A DNA stretch of 64,000 bases from CAZFER01 sp964517495 (GCA_964517495.1 CAZFER010000014.1:1-64000), one strand, 5' to 3'; positions 52,227 to 60,822 are shown, counted from the first letter of the stretch. Made by a program: numbers and translations. Notes: generated by a model not told the origin, from the sequence alone.

Positions 52227-52870
52227 TTGTTGACTTGGATGGCACCTTAATCGATACATCTAAACGCCATTTTACGGTGTATCAGGATATTTCAACCGAA
52301 CTTAAAATCACACCGTTTCCATTCAATCGATATTGGACATTACGCCGGGAAGGTAAAAGTAATCTTGATGTCATAAAAATGAATAGTGGTGAATTAACTC
52401 GTTCACAAGAAAAATTAGTCGAAGAACGCTGGTTGGAAAAAATCGAATCCCTGACCTATTTAAACCTTGACCGACCATTTGAAGGTGTTTTGGAATGGCT
52501 TGAAACAACGCGGGAAAAAATCAATATCGCGTTAATTACCATCCGCAGTCAAACTGAAAATCTCTATATCCAATTGAAATACTCTCGATGGATTGATTTT
52601 TTTAATCAAATCATCATTCGTTCACACAAAGACCATCCCGCCTTGTCAAAAATTAATGCCGTATCTACCAAAATCCCCTTTCCCTTTTTATGGATTGGAG
52701 ATACAGAAGCGGATATTCTGGCAGCCAAAGCACTGGGAGTCTATTCAATTGGTGTCGCTTCTGGAATACGCAATGAAGAAAGCCTTCTGGAATATGGAGC
52801 TGATGAAGTCTATAAACATATTACTGACATCGATATAAGCAAATACCTCCACAAACTTCCCAATAAGTAA
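52205..52870 (+). CDS. HAD-superfamily hydrolase
   Basis: A 221-residue HAD phosphatase. Motif I is VDLDGTLIDTS (nucleophile Asp and acid Asp near residues 9-11), motif II is in ALITIRSQT, motif III a Lys in RSHKDHP, and motif IV IGDTEADILAAKALG. The cap is small helical, as in phosphoglycolate-phosphatase-like enzymes. The start at 52205 within the methyltransferase end is chosen over a longer ORF since the HAD motif begins only a few residues later. It may dephosphorylate a sugar-phosphate intermediate of the operon. Confidence 0.85.
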   Translation: MQKQPFLIVDLDGTLIDTSKRHFTVYQDISTELKITPFPFNRYWTLRREGKSNLDVIKMNSGELTRSQEKLVEERWLEKIESLTYLNLDRPFEGVLEWLETTREKINIALITIRSQTENLYIQLKYSRWIDFFNQIIIRSHKDHPALSKINAVSTKIPFPFLWIGDTEADILAAKALGVYSIGVASGIRNEESLLEYGADEVYKHITDIDISKYLHKLPNK

Positions 52871-53073
52871 TCCTTCCTATCAACAAATCAAAGTAAATAA
52901 TTCTTGGATATGCATCACATTTTATCGGAAATCTCTCCATTCATTCACTTGATTTTGATAATTATCTCATCAATTTCATAAAAAAAATATTTTTTTTCTT
53001 GTCACTACTAACTGAATAGATTAAAGTTATGAGTATATGAGTTTTTTTTTCAAAAAAAATTCAAAAAAAAGGT

Positions 53074-53101
53074 TAAAGTTCTTATAAAGGAGTGCCGATA
53101 A
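53074..53101 (+). promoter_or_regulatory. sigma-28 (FliA)-type flagellar promoter
   Basis: TAAAGTT at 53074-53080 and GCCGATAA at 53094-53101, with 16 bases between TAAA and the -10 element, match the sigma-28/sigma-D consensus TAAA-N15/16-GCCGATAA. It lies about 710 bases before the first flagellin start, so a long leader would be transcribed. Confidence 0.75.
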
Positions 53102-53146
53102 TAATGTCGACAAGCCTGAAAAGCAGTTAACGAGATAAAGAAGGGC

Positions 53147-53660
53147 TTAATACATAAGAAAAAGCAAGTCATAAATTCGCATCCCGGCCAAAGAGATGAA
53201 GTGATTTATGGCTTGATCGACCGTGGCAGCCACTGCTAGAACCGAGGTGATGAGGGAAAGGCTAATCCAATCTTTATTACCTTCCCTATCATACCTCACA
53301 AATGGCTCCACATTAAAAACCAGAGCGCGTTCCCAAATGAATGACGGCCAAGTGCTCCCAAAGGCGTTATTCCTGACCGCCACAGAATCATTCGCTTGAT
53401 TCTGTGGGATATAACGCCACCCTGATTTGGCTAATCCAGCCTGAAGGTTTATCCGAGGCTCCTCAGGCAACAAAAATGGGAACGCCACGAAACAAGAACG
53501 CGAATGCGTTATTTGAATACATGAGTTGAATTGCACTATAAATATTGAGGCAAGGTAAAAAATTAAGCCATAACTTCGCATCCCGGCCAAGAGAAGTGAG
53601 TTATGGCTTAATCGACCGCGCAGCAGCACCGCTATCCGAGAGATGCGGGCGCTACGGCAA
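53147..53660 (+). ncRNA. structured flagellin leader RNA with covarying repeats
   Basis: This gene-free leader contains hairpin R1 (53166-53177 with 53203-53214) and a related R2 (53565-53576 with 53598-53609). Both have loop CGCATCCCGGCCAA and similar following sequence ending near CGACCG, GCAGC, GCTA and CCGAG. Stem position 10 is A-T in R1 and C-G in R2, and position 4 is T-G versus C-G, so base pairing is conserved. Between them, further pairings: GAGGTGATGAGGGAAAGG (53244-53261) with 53280-53297; GCGTTCCCA (53327-53335) with 53477-53485; GGCGTTAT (53363-53370) with 53411-53418; CCACAGAATCA (53380-53390) with 53397-53407. I know no riboswitch or ribozyme family with these features. A minus-strand ORF here is a shadow. 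Confidence 0.6.
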
Positions 53661-53756
53661 AAGTTATATGCTTTCCTTTTGAAGCAGTTGGTCACTCATA
53701 TAACAAATGACCTTGTTTTATTTATAGGCAATTTCCCGAAAAACTTTAGCAAAAAT

Positions 53757-53793
53757 TTAAAGTTGGCAGTATTTTCCCCAGCTGCAACTTTAA
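53757..53793 (+). promoter_or_regulatory. hairpin just before the first flagellin ribosome-binding site
   Basis: TTAAAGTT (53757-53764) plus GCAG pair with CTGC plus AACTTTAA (53782-53793), one base bulged. It ends two bases before the GGGAG box at 53795-53799 and could control translation initiation. Confidence 0.45.
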
Positions 53794-53808
53794 CGGGAGA
53801 TGGTGGTT

Positions 53809-56226
53809 ATGGTTCTTCAAGGGTCATTGGTTAACTTAACGAGCAGTGGTATATTCACCTCGTTACGCAGCGCTCAAAACAATGTGAGAACCAGCTTCGA
53901 ACGCCTGGGATCAGGATTACGCATTAACAGCGCAAAGGATGACTCGGGTGGCCTGCTAATCAGTAATCGATTGGCATCTCAATTCCATGGGTTGGAACAG
54001 GTTTCAACCAACGCACAACGGGGAATAAATATTGCTGAAGTGGCCACCCAAGCGGTTACCGAAATTAACGATTTGTTACAAGAAATTCGTACCGCCGTTT
54101 TAGCAGCCCAAAACCCCTCCTCAACCTCCAACGCCCGGCTTGCCAATCAACGTGTGATTCAGGAAAAACTGGGTGAAATCAACACCGTAGCAAGTGAAAC
54201 ACGTTTTCAGAACAAAAACTTACTGGATGGCACCTTTGCCAGTAGCTCCTCATTTCGGACGGGCCAAGGCAATTTCGGGGGAGAAATTTCATTTGGTGCT
54301 GCTTCCACTAATTTATCCAGCGGCAGTAATTCTTTAAACATTGCCCTGGTTCAAGAAGGAACAGAAACTTTAAAAGCGGGTGATGACTTATCCTTTAATA
54401 CCAGTATTCGTTTTGCTACAGACATCGCGGTCTCTATCGGTCAGCTGGCTCGAGGTTCAAATGCCGCAGGGACAAGTGACTTATTAACATCCACAACCTT
54501 CAATCAAGTCTCTCTGCAAAGTGGAGGGGCTATTCGATTCAACGGAACACTGGCCAACGGGATAAACAATTTTGCCGGAACGTTCCAGATTGAAAATGAC
54601 AGTGATGTCAATGATCTTATTTCATCCATTCAAAGTGCCATTGATACAGCGGAAGCCGCTCAAGAAATCGATGGAACAGGAAACAGCGAAACCAATGTTA
54701 GTTTAAACACTGTCACTGGCCGGTTGGAATTTGGGAACAGCAACATCGGGGACATATCTCAATTTAACATTAATTTCCTGGTCGAAAATTCCTCTGGTGT
54801 ACAACAAACCAGCTTTGGCTCTACCCGGGATCAAAACATTCATAACCAATTTATTGACGTCTCCTCAACCGGTGCCCGGATTGGAAATAGCATCAGCGCA
54901 ATTACCGGATCAACCTTCGCCAGTGGTGAATATGAGATCGCCATTTCAGATGTGGTGGAAGCCCAAAACCGAGTGGTCGAATCCACTCTCGGTTTCTTCA
55001 ATAGCATTAGTTTAATTACCCCCGTAACATCAGCTACTAATCTTTCAGATGGATTTATTAACGGCGTCTCATTGGCTAACGGTGACGTTATCACCTTTGG
55101 TGGATCTGATCCGGACGGAACTACATTCAGTGTAGCCTTCACAGTCAGTGATACCGCCACGTCAGAGGAATTTCGTGATGGGCGAGTTGCCACCTTCGGT
55201 GATTTGGTCAATGGTTTAAACAATCGTGACCGTTCCGATGTTGGATTCGGATTTAACGGAGCTACCGCAACATTAACCGCCTCAGGTACAATTCAATTGG
55301 AAGACGATCTTGCCACCACCTCATCCACCAATTTCAACTTCTTTGTCACCAATATTCGAACTATCGATGATGGGGAAGGGGGATTCATTATTGAATTTGA
55401 AAACTCAGAAACATTTGAAGCATCCGCTAGCACCGAAGGCAACAAAGCTTCCGCTTCCATCACCATCGCCGGTGGTCCAAGCCAAACGGTTAATCCGGGT
55501 GATATTGTCACCTTACAGGGAGGCAATGCCGTTGAAGAAAATGAACCTACTCCTTCTTTAACCTTACGGGTGGGAAATGATTTGGAAGAAGGAAGTGACA
55601 AGTTTGTTGTAACAGAAAATGTATATGAAGGCCGTTTGGGGAGTGGTCCAGCCGTGCAATTTAGAAATGGACAACAAAATGTGATTTTCACGGAAAATCC
55701 AAGAGATGGTTCAGGGGCCTTTCAACAGATTAAGATTGATTTCGACGATGTGCTTAATGTTACCAACACTATCGCTCAAGGTGCACAGCGTTTTGAATTG
55801 TCATCCACCAACAGGGAATTGAACTTTCAATTGGGTGAAGAAAACCAAAGAGGATTAGTGATTCCCGATTTACGCCCGAATAATTTAGGATTGAGTGAGG
55901 ATGAGAATTTGACCACCATCGATGTCACCACTGCCTCCGGTGCGGAAGAGGCATTGGATATAGTGGATCGTGCGATTGAACAAACCAATGATGTTCTCAG
56001 CCGTTTGGGATCCTTTACCAATCGCCTGCAAAGCACCACCGAACATTTGGATTTCACCTCTTTTATTCTTGAAAACACATTCAACCAAATAACCAGCGCC
56101 AATGTGGCAGAAGAAACAACAAATTTGGCGTTGAACTCAATCTTTTTAGAAGCACGAACATCCTTGCTGATCCAAGCCAATACATTGCAGCAAAATGTGT
56201 TCGAGATTTTATATGGGCTTGAATAA
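53809..56226 (+). CDS. flagellin, very large, first of two
   Basis: A flagellar filament protein of about 805 residues. The N-terminal D0/D1 coiled region (about 1-140: SLRSAQNNVRTSFERLGSGLRINSAKDDSGGLLISNRLASQ) and the C-terminal D0 (about 715-805: ANVAEETTNLALNSIFLEARTSLLIQANTLQQNVFEILYGLE-type pattern) are typical of flagellin. The middle 500 residues, rich in Thr, Ser, Asn and Gly, are unusually long and form repeated beta domains (two GDDLSF/VSLANGDVITFGG-like units shared with the second flagellin). The start ATG at 53809 is 10 bases after GGGAG; the ORF's ATG at 53800 sits on that box. No Cys in the chain, as in most exported filament proteins. Many Ser/Thr could carry O-glycans. Confidence 0.9.
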   Translation: MVLQGSLVNLTSSGIFTSLRSAQNNVRTSFERLGSGLRINSAKDDSGGLLISNRLASQFHGLEQVSTNAQRGINIAEVATQAVTEINDLLQEIRTAVLAAQNPSSTSNARLANQRVIQEKLGEINTVASETRFQNKNLLDGTFASSSSFRTGQGNFGGEISFGAASTNLSSGSNSLNIALVQEGTETLKAGDDLSFNTSIRFATDIAVSIGQLARGSNAAGTSDLLTSTTFNQVSLQSGGAIRFNGTLANGINNFAGTFQIENDSDVNDLISSIQSAIDTAEAAQEIDGTGNSETNVSLNTVTGRLEFGNSNIGDISQFNINFLVENSSGVQQTSFGSTRDQNIHNQFIDVSSTGARIGNSISAITGSTFASGEYEIAISDVVEAQNRVVESTLGFFNSISLITPVTSATNLSDGFINGVSLANGDVITFGGSDPDGTTFSVAFTVSDTATSEEFRDGRVATFGDLVNGLNNRDRSDVGFGFNGATATLTASGTIQLEDDLATTSSTNFNFFVTNIRTIDDGEGGFIIEFENSETFEASASTEGNKASASITIAGGPSQTVNPGDIVTLQGGNAVEENEPTPSLTLRVGNDLEEGSDKFVVTENVYEGRLGSGPAVQFRNGQQNVIFTENPRDGSGAFQQIKIDFDDVLNVTNTIAQGAQRFELSSTNRELNFQLGEENQRGLVIPDLRPNNLGLSEDENLTTIDVTTASGAEEALDIVDRAIEQTNDVLSRLGSFTNRLQSTTEHLDFTSFILENTFNQITSANVAEETTNLALNSIFLEARTSLLIQANTLQQNVFEILYGLE

Positions 56227-56367
56227 GCAATCACGATTTGAATACCGGAGAAAACGATGAATTATCCGGTTCAAATAAATGCCATACCGAATGGTTTAAG
56301 GAGAATCCGGCGAACCCCTCGAATGAAATTTTATCCTCGGCGGGAACGCGCAAGGAGGCAATGCATT

Positions 56368-58740
56368 ATGGGTATTTCAAGAATTAACAACAGTCTCAGC
56401 AGCCTGACCCTCTTCAATTTCGAGACGAACACCGCCCCCGAACTTCAGCGGAGTCTGGAACGGCTGGCTTCGGGCTTTCGAATCAACCGCGCGGCGGATG
56501 ATGCGTCTGGCTTAAGCACATCCAATCGCTTGCAATCTCAAATTGCTGGTTTGAATCAAGCTTTCGAAGCCGCCCAAACCGGGATTAATCTGGCCAATAC
56601 GGCGGATCAGGGATTAAACGGAGTGAGTGAGCGATTGAATCGTGTCCGCGAATTGGTCGTTCAAGCGGGATCAAGCACCCAGGACCAGGCATCACTCCAA
56701 GCCATCCAAGGGGAAATCGAACAAAATGTGGCTGAAATTGGGCGGATCGCGGAAACCACTCAGTTTTCCGGCCAAACCTTATTAAATGGCAGTTTTTCGG
56801 CACAAGCCACGGTTCGAGATGATGGCACACAGAGTGGAGTATCAGTCACCCAAAGCAGTTTAACCACCCGGGAAAATTTCTTTAATATCCAGGTAGTACA
56901 AGAAGGCTCGGCGCAAATCACCTCTGGGGAAGCAAGTGGTGAACAGCAAGTCCTGAATACAGGGATTCAAAACCAACAGGATGTGGCTGTTACGCGCGGG
57001 ACATTCAACAATGGGAATAATCCCGCCAATGCCGGTGATGCGCTTACTGATTTGCAATTTAACGGTGTTCAATTGCAGAATAACGGCACAATCTCTTTCC
57101 AAGGCGTATTGGCGGATGGCCAAACAGCAATCAGCGGATCGGTTGAGATCGATGCCGGGACAGACTTGAATGGCCTGGCACAACAAATCCAGCAAACCAT
57201 CGACGCAGCTGAAGAGGAAGCGAGGGTCAATACAGCAGATGGTTCAAGTGCCGAAGAAACCAATGTTGCAGTAAATGAAACTACTGGCCGGCTTGAATTT
57301 CGTAACGGTGCCGATCAGGGTGTCTCTGAATTTCAGGTTCAATTCACTGTATCGGATGCCAATGGAACAGTCCAAAACACATCAGAAAGCACCCGTGCCG
57401 CGGAAATCAATGGACAAGCCACTGGAGCCCAGGTTGGCAACTCAGTGACGGCAATTACTGGCAATACGTTTGACACCGGTCAATTATCACTCGAGGTTTC
57501 CAATGTGGTGGAAGCCAATCAACGAACGGTAGAAAGTAATCTGGCCATTAATAGCGCCAATGGGGGACCAGCGACTGCGAATACTAATTTAATTGGTTCA
57601 ACCATCAATGGTGTAACGCTGGCTGCTGGGGATACCATCACACTAAATGGAACCAATGCCGATGGATCAACCTTCACCAACTCCATCACCGTATCTAATG
57701 TCGATTTAGGTGCCGGGCAAGGGGATGCCACGACAGTACAAAATCTGGTCGATGAATTAAATGTTCGAGACCGAAGCCAAATTGCAGGCGGTACCGGTAA
57801 TCAGAGCGGCTTCGAAGATGCCACTGCCCAACTAACAGGAGATGGCCGGATTCAAGTAAGGGATGATGTAGCGCAAACCTCGCAGACCAATTTTACTCTT
57901 GCAATCAATGATCAATCCGGCGAGTTTGCCACGATTGTCGATGACGCCGCCGTTACCCAGGAAGGCAATGCACAGCGGGCCACCGTCCGAATCAATGAGG
58001 GACCGGCTCAAGAAGTGGAAGCCGGGCAAACGGTTACCCTATTTGGTCCCACAAATGAACCTGATGAGAGCGAAGCGCCCCAAATCACTTTGACCCTGGG
58101 TGAAGAACTAAGCAATGGAACAGATACGATCAACGTAACACGTGAAACATTTACAGGTACGTTGAATGGCGGCGAAGAAGTTCAATTTTCTGCCGGTGAA
58201 CAGAACGTCACGTTTGAAAACGGTATTCGGAACAATGAAACGGTTACTCTTAACTTTGATGCGGCGCTCAATGTTCCTGAACTGGAAGAAAATGGATTGG
58301 GCACCGTGGTTATTTCTGCCAGTGCGCGGGAAGCCAATTTCCAAATCGGCGCAAATGCGGGAGAAAATACAGGTTTAACCTTCGGAGACGTTCGTCCACA
58401 AGCCCTTGGATTTGGGGAAGGACGATCCTTGAACGATATCGATGTCACTGATGAAGGCGGTGTGGATGAAGCGCTGCAAATTGTAGACGAGGCATTAAGC
58501 CAGGTGGACGAGGCACGTAGTGAAGTTGGCGCATTTTCCAACGGCCTGGAGGCAACAGCCAATCGTTTATCGGTGGCTTCAGAGAATCTGGTGGCGGCCA
58601 ATTCTCGTATTGCAGATACCAATTTCGCAGCGGAAACCACACGCAATGCCATTAACCAAATGATTTTTGAATCGAATATCCTGGTGCAGTCACAGGCGAA
58701 CAATTTATCAAACACTTTTTTCCTTGACTTGCTCCGTTAA
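56368..58740 (+). CDS. flagellin, very large, second of two
   Basis: A 790-residue flagellin paralogue. D0/D1 N-terminus: MGISRINNSLSSLTLF, ELQRSLERLASGFRINRAADDASGLSTSNRLQSQI; C-terminus with NFAAETTRNAINQMIFESNILVQSQANNLS. The central part shares with the first flagellin the blocks VVEANQRTVESN, INGVTLAAGDTITLNG and DRSQI...TAQLTGDGRIQVRDD, proof of duplication, but sequence has diverged and is richer in Asn, Gln and Glu. The start ATG 56368 has AAGGAGG; a longer reading from 56257 would add a 37-residue Arg-rich segment and also has GGAG, so it cannot be fully excluded. It follows the first gene by 141 bases and is probably read from the same promoter. Confidence 0.9.
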   Translation: MGISRINNSLSSLTLFNFETNTAPELQRSLERLASGFRINRAADDASGLSTSNRLQSQIAGLNQAFEAAQTGINLANTADQGLNGVSERLNRVRELVVQAGSSTQDQASLQAIQGEIEQNVAEIGRIAETTQFSGQTLLNGSFSAQATVRDDGTQSGVSVTQSSLTTRENFFNIQVVQEGSAQITSGEASGEQQVLNTGIQNQQDVAVTRGTFNNGNNPANAGDALTDLQFNGVQLQNNGTISFQGVLADGQTAISGSVEIDAGTDLNGLAQQIQQTIDAAEEEARVNTADGSSAEETNVAVNETTGRLEFRNGADQGVSEFQVQFTVSDANGTVQNTSESTRAAEINGQATGAQVGNSVTAITGNTFDTGQLSLEVSNVVEANQRTVESNLAINSANGGPATANTNLIGSTINGVTLAAGDTITLNGTNADGSTFTNSITVSNVDLGAGQGDATTVQNLVDELNVRDRSQIAGGTGNQSGFEDATAQLTGDGRIQVRDDVAQTSQTNFTLAINDQSGEFATIVDDAAVTQEGNAQRATVRINEGPAQEVEAGQTVTLFGPTNEPDESEAPQITLTLGEELSNGTDTINVTRETFTGTLNGGEEVQFSAGEQNVTFENGIRNNETVTLNFDAALNVPELEENGLGTVVISASAREANFQIGANAGENTGLTFGDVRPQALGFGEGRSLNDIDVTDEGGVDEALQIVDEALSQVDEARSEVGAFSNGLEATANRLSVASENLVAANSRIADTNFAAETTRNAINQMIFESNILVQSQANNLSNTFFLDLLR

Positions 58741-58776
58741 TACTCTCCTTGTCTCATAAACCAGTAAGTTACCACT

Positions 58777-58810
58777 GGGGGCGCAACACTGTTTGTGTCC
58801 CTTTTTTTTT
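58777..58810 (+). terminator. terminator after the flagellin genes
   Basis: GGG and ACAC (58779-58789) pair with GTGT and CCC (58795-58801) with a small internal loop, followed by nine T residues. Confidence 0.65.
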
Positions 58811-58812
58811 GC

Positions 58813-59469
58813 TTATGCATCTTCTCTTTGCTTTTTTGCCTCTTCTGGTGATATAACACCAGCGGAAACGATAGTTTTAATGGCACTGTCGATGGGCACA
58901 TCCAAATCAATAACATCGGAATCAGGATAGTATAGCAATACACCAGTAAAAGGGGTTGGACCAAAAGGGACAAGAACACCGATCAAATTCTCGCCGGTTT
59001 TTCGATTCATGCCTTCCATTTCTTCATTGGTGACAAAACCCAGTGCGTAAGATTTTACGCTGGGATAAGGCACCAAAACCACCCGATTAAAATGCTTTTT
59101 CCCTTCCGTGGTAAATACCAGATCAGAGAATTGCTTGGCAGGAGGATATATCTTTGAGATTACCGGCAAACGTCTTAATAATCCATCGATAAGCGGCAGA
59201 ATTTGCTTTCCTATATAAAGCCTTGAAAAATAGCCAGCCACACATATGACAACCAGGATGATTACAACGCCTAATCCTGGGAGTTGAAACCCAATAAAGG
59301 GTTTAAGTAATTGATTAATATATTTGCCGACCACGTTTTCTGAAAATTGGACAATTAACACCAGGATATAGGCGGTGATAAAAATAGGCAGCACGGTTGC
59401 CAAACCGGCGAACATATATCGCTTGAGCATATTACCAATGGTGTGCATTGCTTTTTTGAAAAAACCCAT
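58813..59469 (-). CDS. DUF502 membrane protein
   Basis: A 218-residue inner-membrane protein with two helices (about 15-40 and 65-90: GLATVLPIFITAYILVLIV and GLGVVIILVVICVAGYFS). The conserved DUF502 soluble part has LLRRLPVISKIYPPAKQFSDLV, FNRVVLVPYPSVKSYALGFVT and LVPFGPTPFTGVLLYYPDSDV. The family is widespread with unknown biochemical function. The start at 59469 has GGAAG 9 bases upstream; an extra 3 codons are possible. It is transcribed towards the flagellin terminator. Confidence 0.92.
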   Translation of the reverse strand: MGFFKKAMHTIGNMLKRYMFAGLATVLPIFITAYILVLIVQFSENVVGKYINQLLKPFIGFQLPGLGVVIILVVICVAGYFSRLYIGKQILPLIDGLLRRLPVISKIYPPAKQFSDLVFTTEGKKHFNRVVLVPYPSVKSYALGFVTNEEMEGMNRKTGENLIGVLVPFGPTPFTGVLLYYPDSDVIDLDVPIDSAIKTIVSAGVISPEEAKKQREDA

Positions 59470-59642
59470 AAGTATCATCTTCCTATCTGATAGAGAAATG
59501 ACTCCATTTCATAAAAAGTTGATTATAACGCTATAAAGGTAGGGGATAAATGTATTATGGGATGAATCAAAGGGGTAGCGTAATGGTTTTAATTCGTGAA
59601 TTATATTGGAACTATTTGTAGACTTTTGGGCAAGGTAATGAT

Positions 59643-60275
59643 ATGTCGTTGGATTTCAATACAATTCATGGTTTTTTACTTGATTTGGATGGCACGCTTT
59701 ATTTAGGACCAAATCTATTCCCCGGGACACCTCTCCTCATCGAGCAATTGGAAGCAAAAGGCAAGCGGAAGGTATTTTTGACCAATAATTCATTNNNNNN
59801 NNNNNNNNNNNNNNNNNNNNNNNNNNNNNNNNNNNNNNNNNNNNNNNNNNNNNNNNNNNNNNNNNNNNNNNNNNNNNNNNNNNNNNNNNNNNNNGCAAGC
59901 CGTTATTTGCTAAACGGCCTGCCTTATATGGCAACCCACCCGGATAAAGTTTGCCCGACGGAGGATTTACCCATACCCGACACGGGAGCGTTGATTGAAT
60001 ACTTTGATGCCGTAACCGGCCGCCGGCCCATGGTAATCGGCAAGCCGCATCAAACCATGATCGATGCGGCTTTAAACCGATTGGGGACCGCCCCTGAACA
60101 CACCGCCATTATAGGAGACCGGCTCTATACGGACATGAAAATGGGCGTTAATGGCGGCCTTAAATCAATCCTTGTACTATCTGGTGAGACGAAAAAGGAA
60201 GATATATCTCAATCAAAAATTAAACCCGGTCTCATTGTTAATGATGTTGGTGAATTAGCGAAGTTGTTGCTTTAA
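59643..60275 (+). CDS. HAD class IIA phosphatase (NagD-like), interrupted by assembly gap
   Basis: N-terminal motif I LLDLDGTLYLGPNLFPG and motif II FLTNNS are followed by 100 N bases (59795-59894), then SRYLLNGLPYMATHPDKVCP, the substrate/motif III region VIGKPHQTMIDAAL and motif IV IIGDRLYTDMKMG. NagD-type proteins (about 250-260 residues) have roughly 90-100 residues between the two parts, so the real gap is probably near 280-300 bases, and the stated coordinates and frame across it are nominal. It should dephosphorylate a small metabolite such as phosphoglycolate or a sugar phosphate. Confidence 0.85.
   Translation: MSLDFNTIHGFLLDLDGTLYLGPNLFPGTPLLIEQLEAKGKRKVFLTNNSXXXXXXXXXXXXXXXXXXXXXXXXXXXXXXXXXXASRYLLNGLPYMATHPDKVCPTEDLPIPDTGALIEYFDAVTGRRPMVIGKPHQTMIDAALNRLGTAPEHTAIIGDRLYTDMKMGVNGGLKSILVLSGETKKEDISQSKIKPGLIVNDVGELAKLLL
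59795..59894. other. assembly gap of 100 N
   Basis: Exactly 100 unknown bases, the conventional placeholder for a scaffold gap of unknown size. It falls inside the NagD-like gene. Confidence 1.
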
Positions 60276-60388
60276 GAAACGGGAACGGTAGGCAAACCAT
60301 TTATTATAACAATCTGTTCAGGAGGTCAGCAAATATCCCACACAAGCCCTATCCAGGGCAAGCCTTTCAAAAAGCAATGGCTGATGTC

Positions 60389-60756
60389 TATCTGCAAATA
60401 AAAATCCTGCCGTTCTGATCAACTATAACAATGATGGTTGTTGTGCCATCCCCTTTCACTCTCATGGCAAGGCCAGTGAAAGGGCTGAGAATCTAAATCA
60501 TCTGGATATGAGCGTGCAGAGGCAAAACCCCCATTGTTCTCCAGGAAAACATTTCCTTCGAAGACGGCTCTTCCAAATTTGTTGATGGAGAATTTGCTTT
60601 CAGACCGCCCCCCATGACGGTATCTGTTATAGTTCGCCATAGTTTTTCATTTATTTCCTTTTCAAAGTTGAACAGCATCAAGGATTTCGTTTCATCGATG
60701 TTGGCATACAAATAAGTTGACATCATGCATAGGGCTCCTATCAAACAATTTTTCAC
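60389..60756 (-). pseudogene. CIA30-family protein gene with two frameshifts
   Basis: From ATG 60756 the frame reads a signal-like start MKNCLIGALCMMSTYLYA, then LMLFNFEKEINEKLW and TDTVMGG, the beginning of CIA30 (complex I intermediate-associated protein 30, NDUFAF1) domains. At a run of six C (60608-60613) it shifts frame and continues RSESKFSINKFGRAVFEGN, FLENNGGFASARSYPDDLD. Near 60475-60485 it shifts again to PFTGLAMRVKGDG, a classic CIA30 strand, and stops at 60389. Bacterial CIA30 proteins are of poorly known function. Decay is likely, though the C6 run may also be a sequencing or phase-variation site. Confidence 0.7.
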
Positions 60757-60808
60757 TTTTTTTTAACGATTCATTAATACAATCTTCTTCACGATAGAAC
60801 GAATTAAC

Positions 60809-60822
60809 GTTCAATATAAATT
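60809..60822 (+). repeat. GTTCAATATAAATT direct repeat, copy 1
   Basis: A 14-base sequence found again exactly at 60964-60977, on either side of the likely promoter of the MerR/B12-like gene. Candidate operator for autoregulation. Confidence 0.4.

Noticed and set aside
53363..53418. The GGCGTTAT/ATAACGCC hairpin as an integron attC site
   Set aside because: The GTTRRRY core is not matched and there is no integrase gene or further cassette array.
53166..53650. The two leader repeats as template and variable repeats of a diversity-generating retroelement
   Set aside because: Differences are not concentrated at adenines, include indels, preserve base pairing, and there is no reverse transcriptase gene in the window.
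53147..53695. A 182-codon minus-strand ORF in the flagellin leader
   Set aside because: It spans both repeated hairpins and contains a DNA-level repeat seen in protein as LAGMRSYGL and LAGMRIYDL. It has no start signal or family features and runs against the sigma-28 promoter. It is better explained as a chance frame in structured DNA.
56257..56367. A 37-codon Arg-rich N-terminal extension of the second flagellin
   Set aside because: Flagellins begin with the MGxxxIN-type D0 helix, and AAGGAGG stands before the internal ATG. The upstream ATG also has a GGAG, so the rejection is not absolute.
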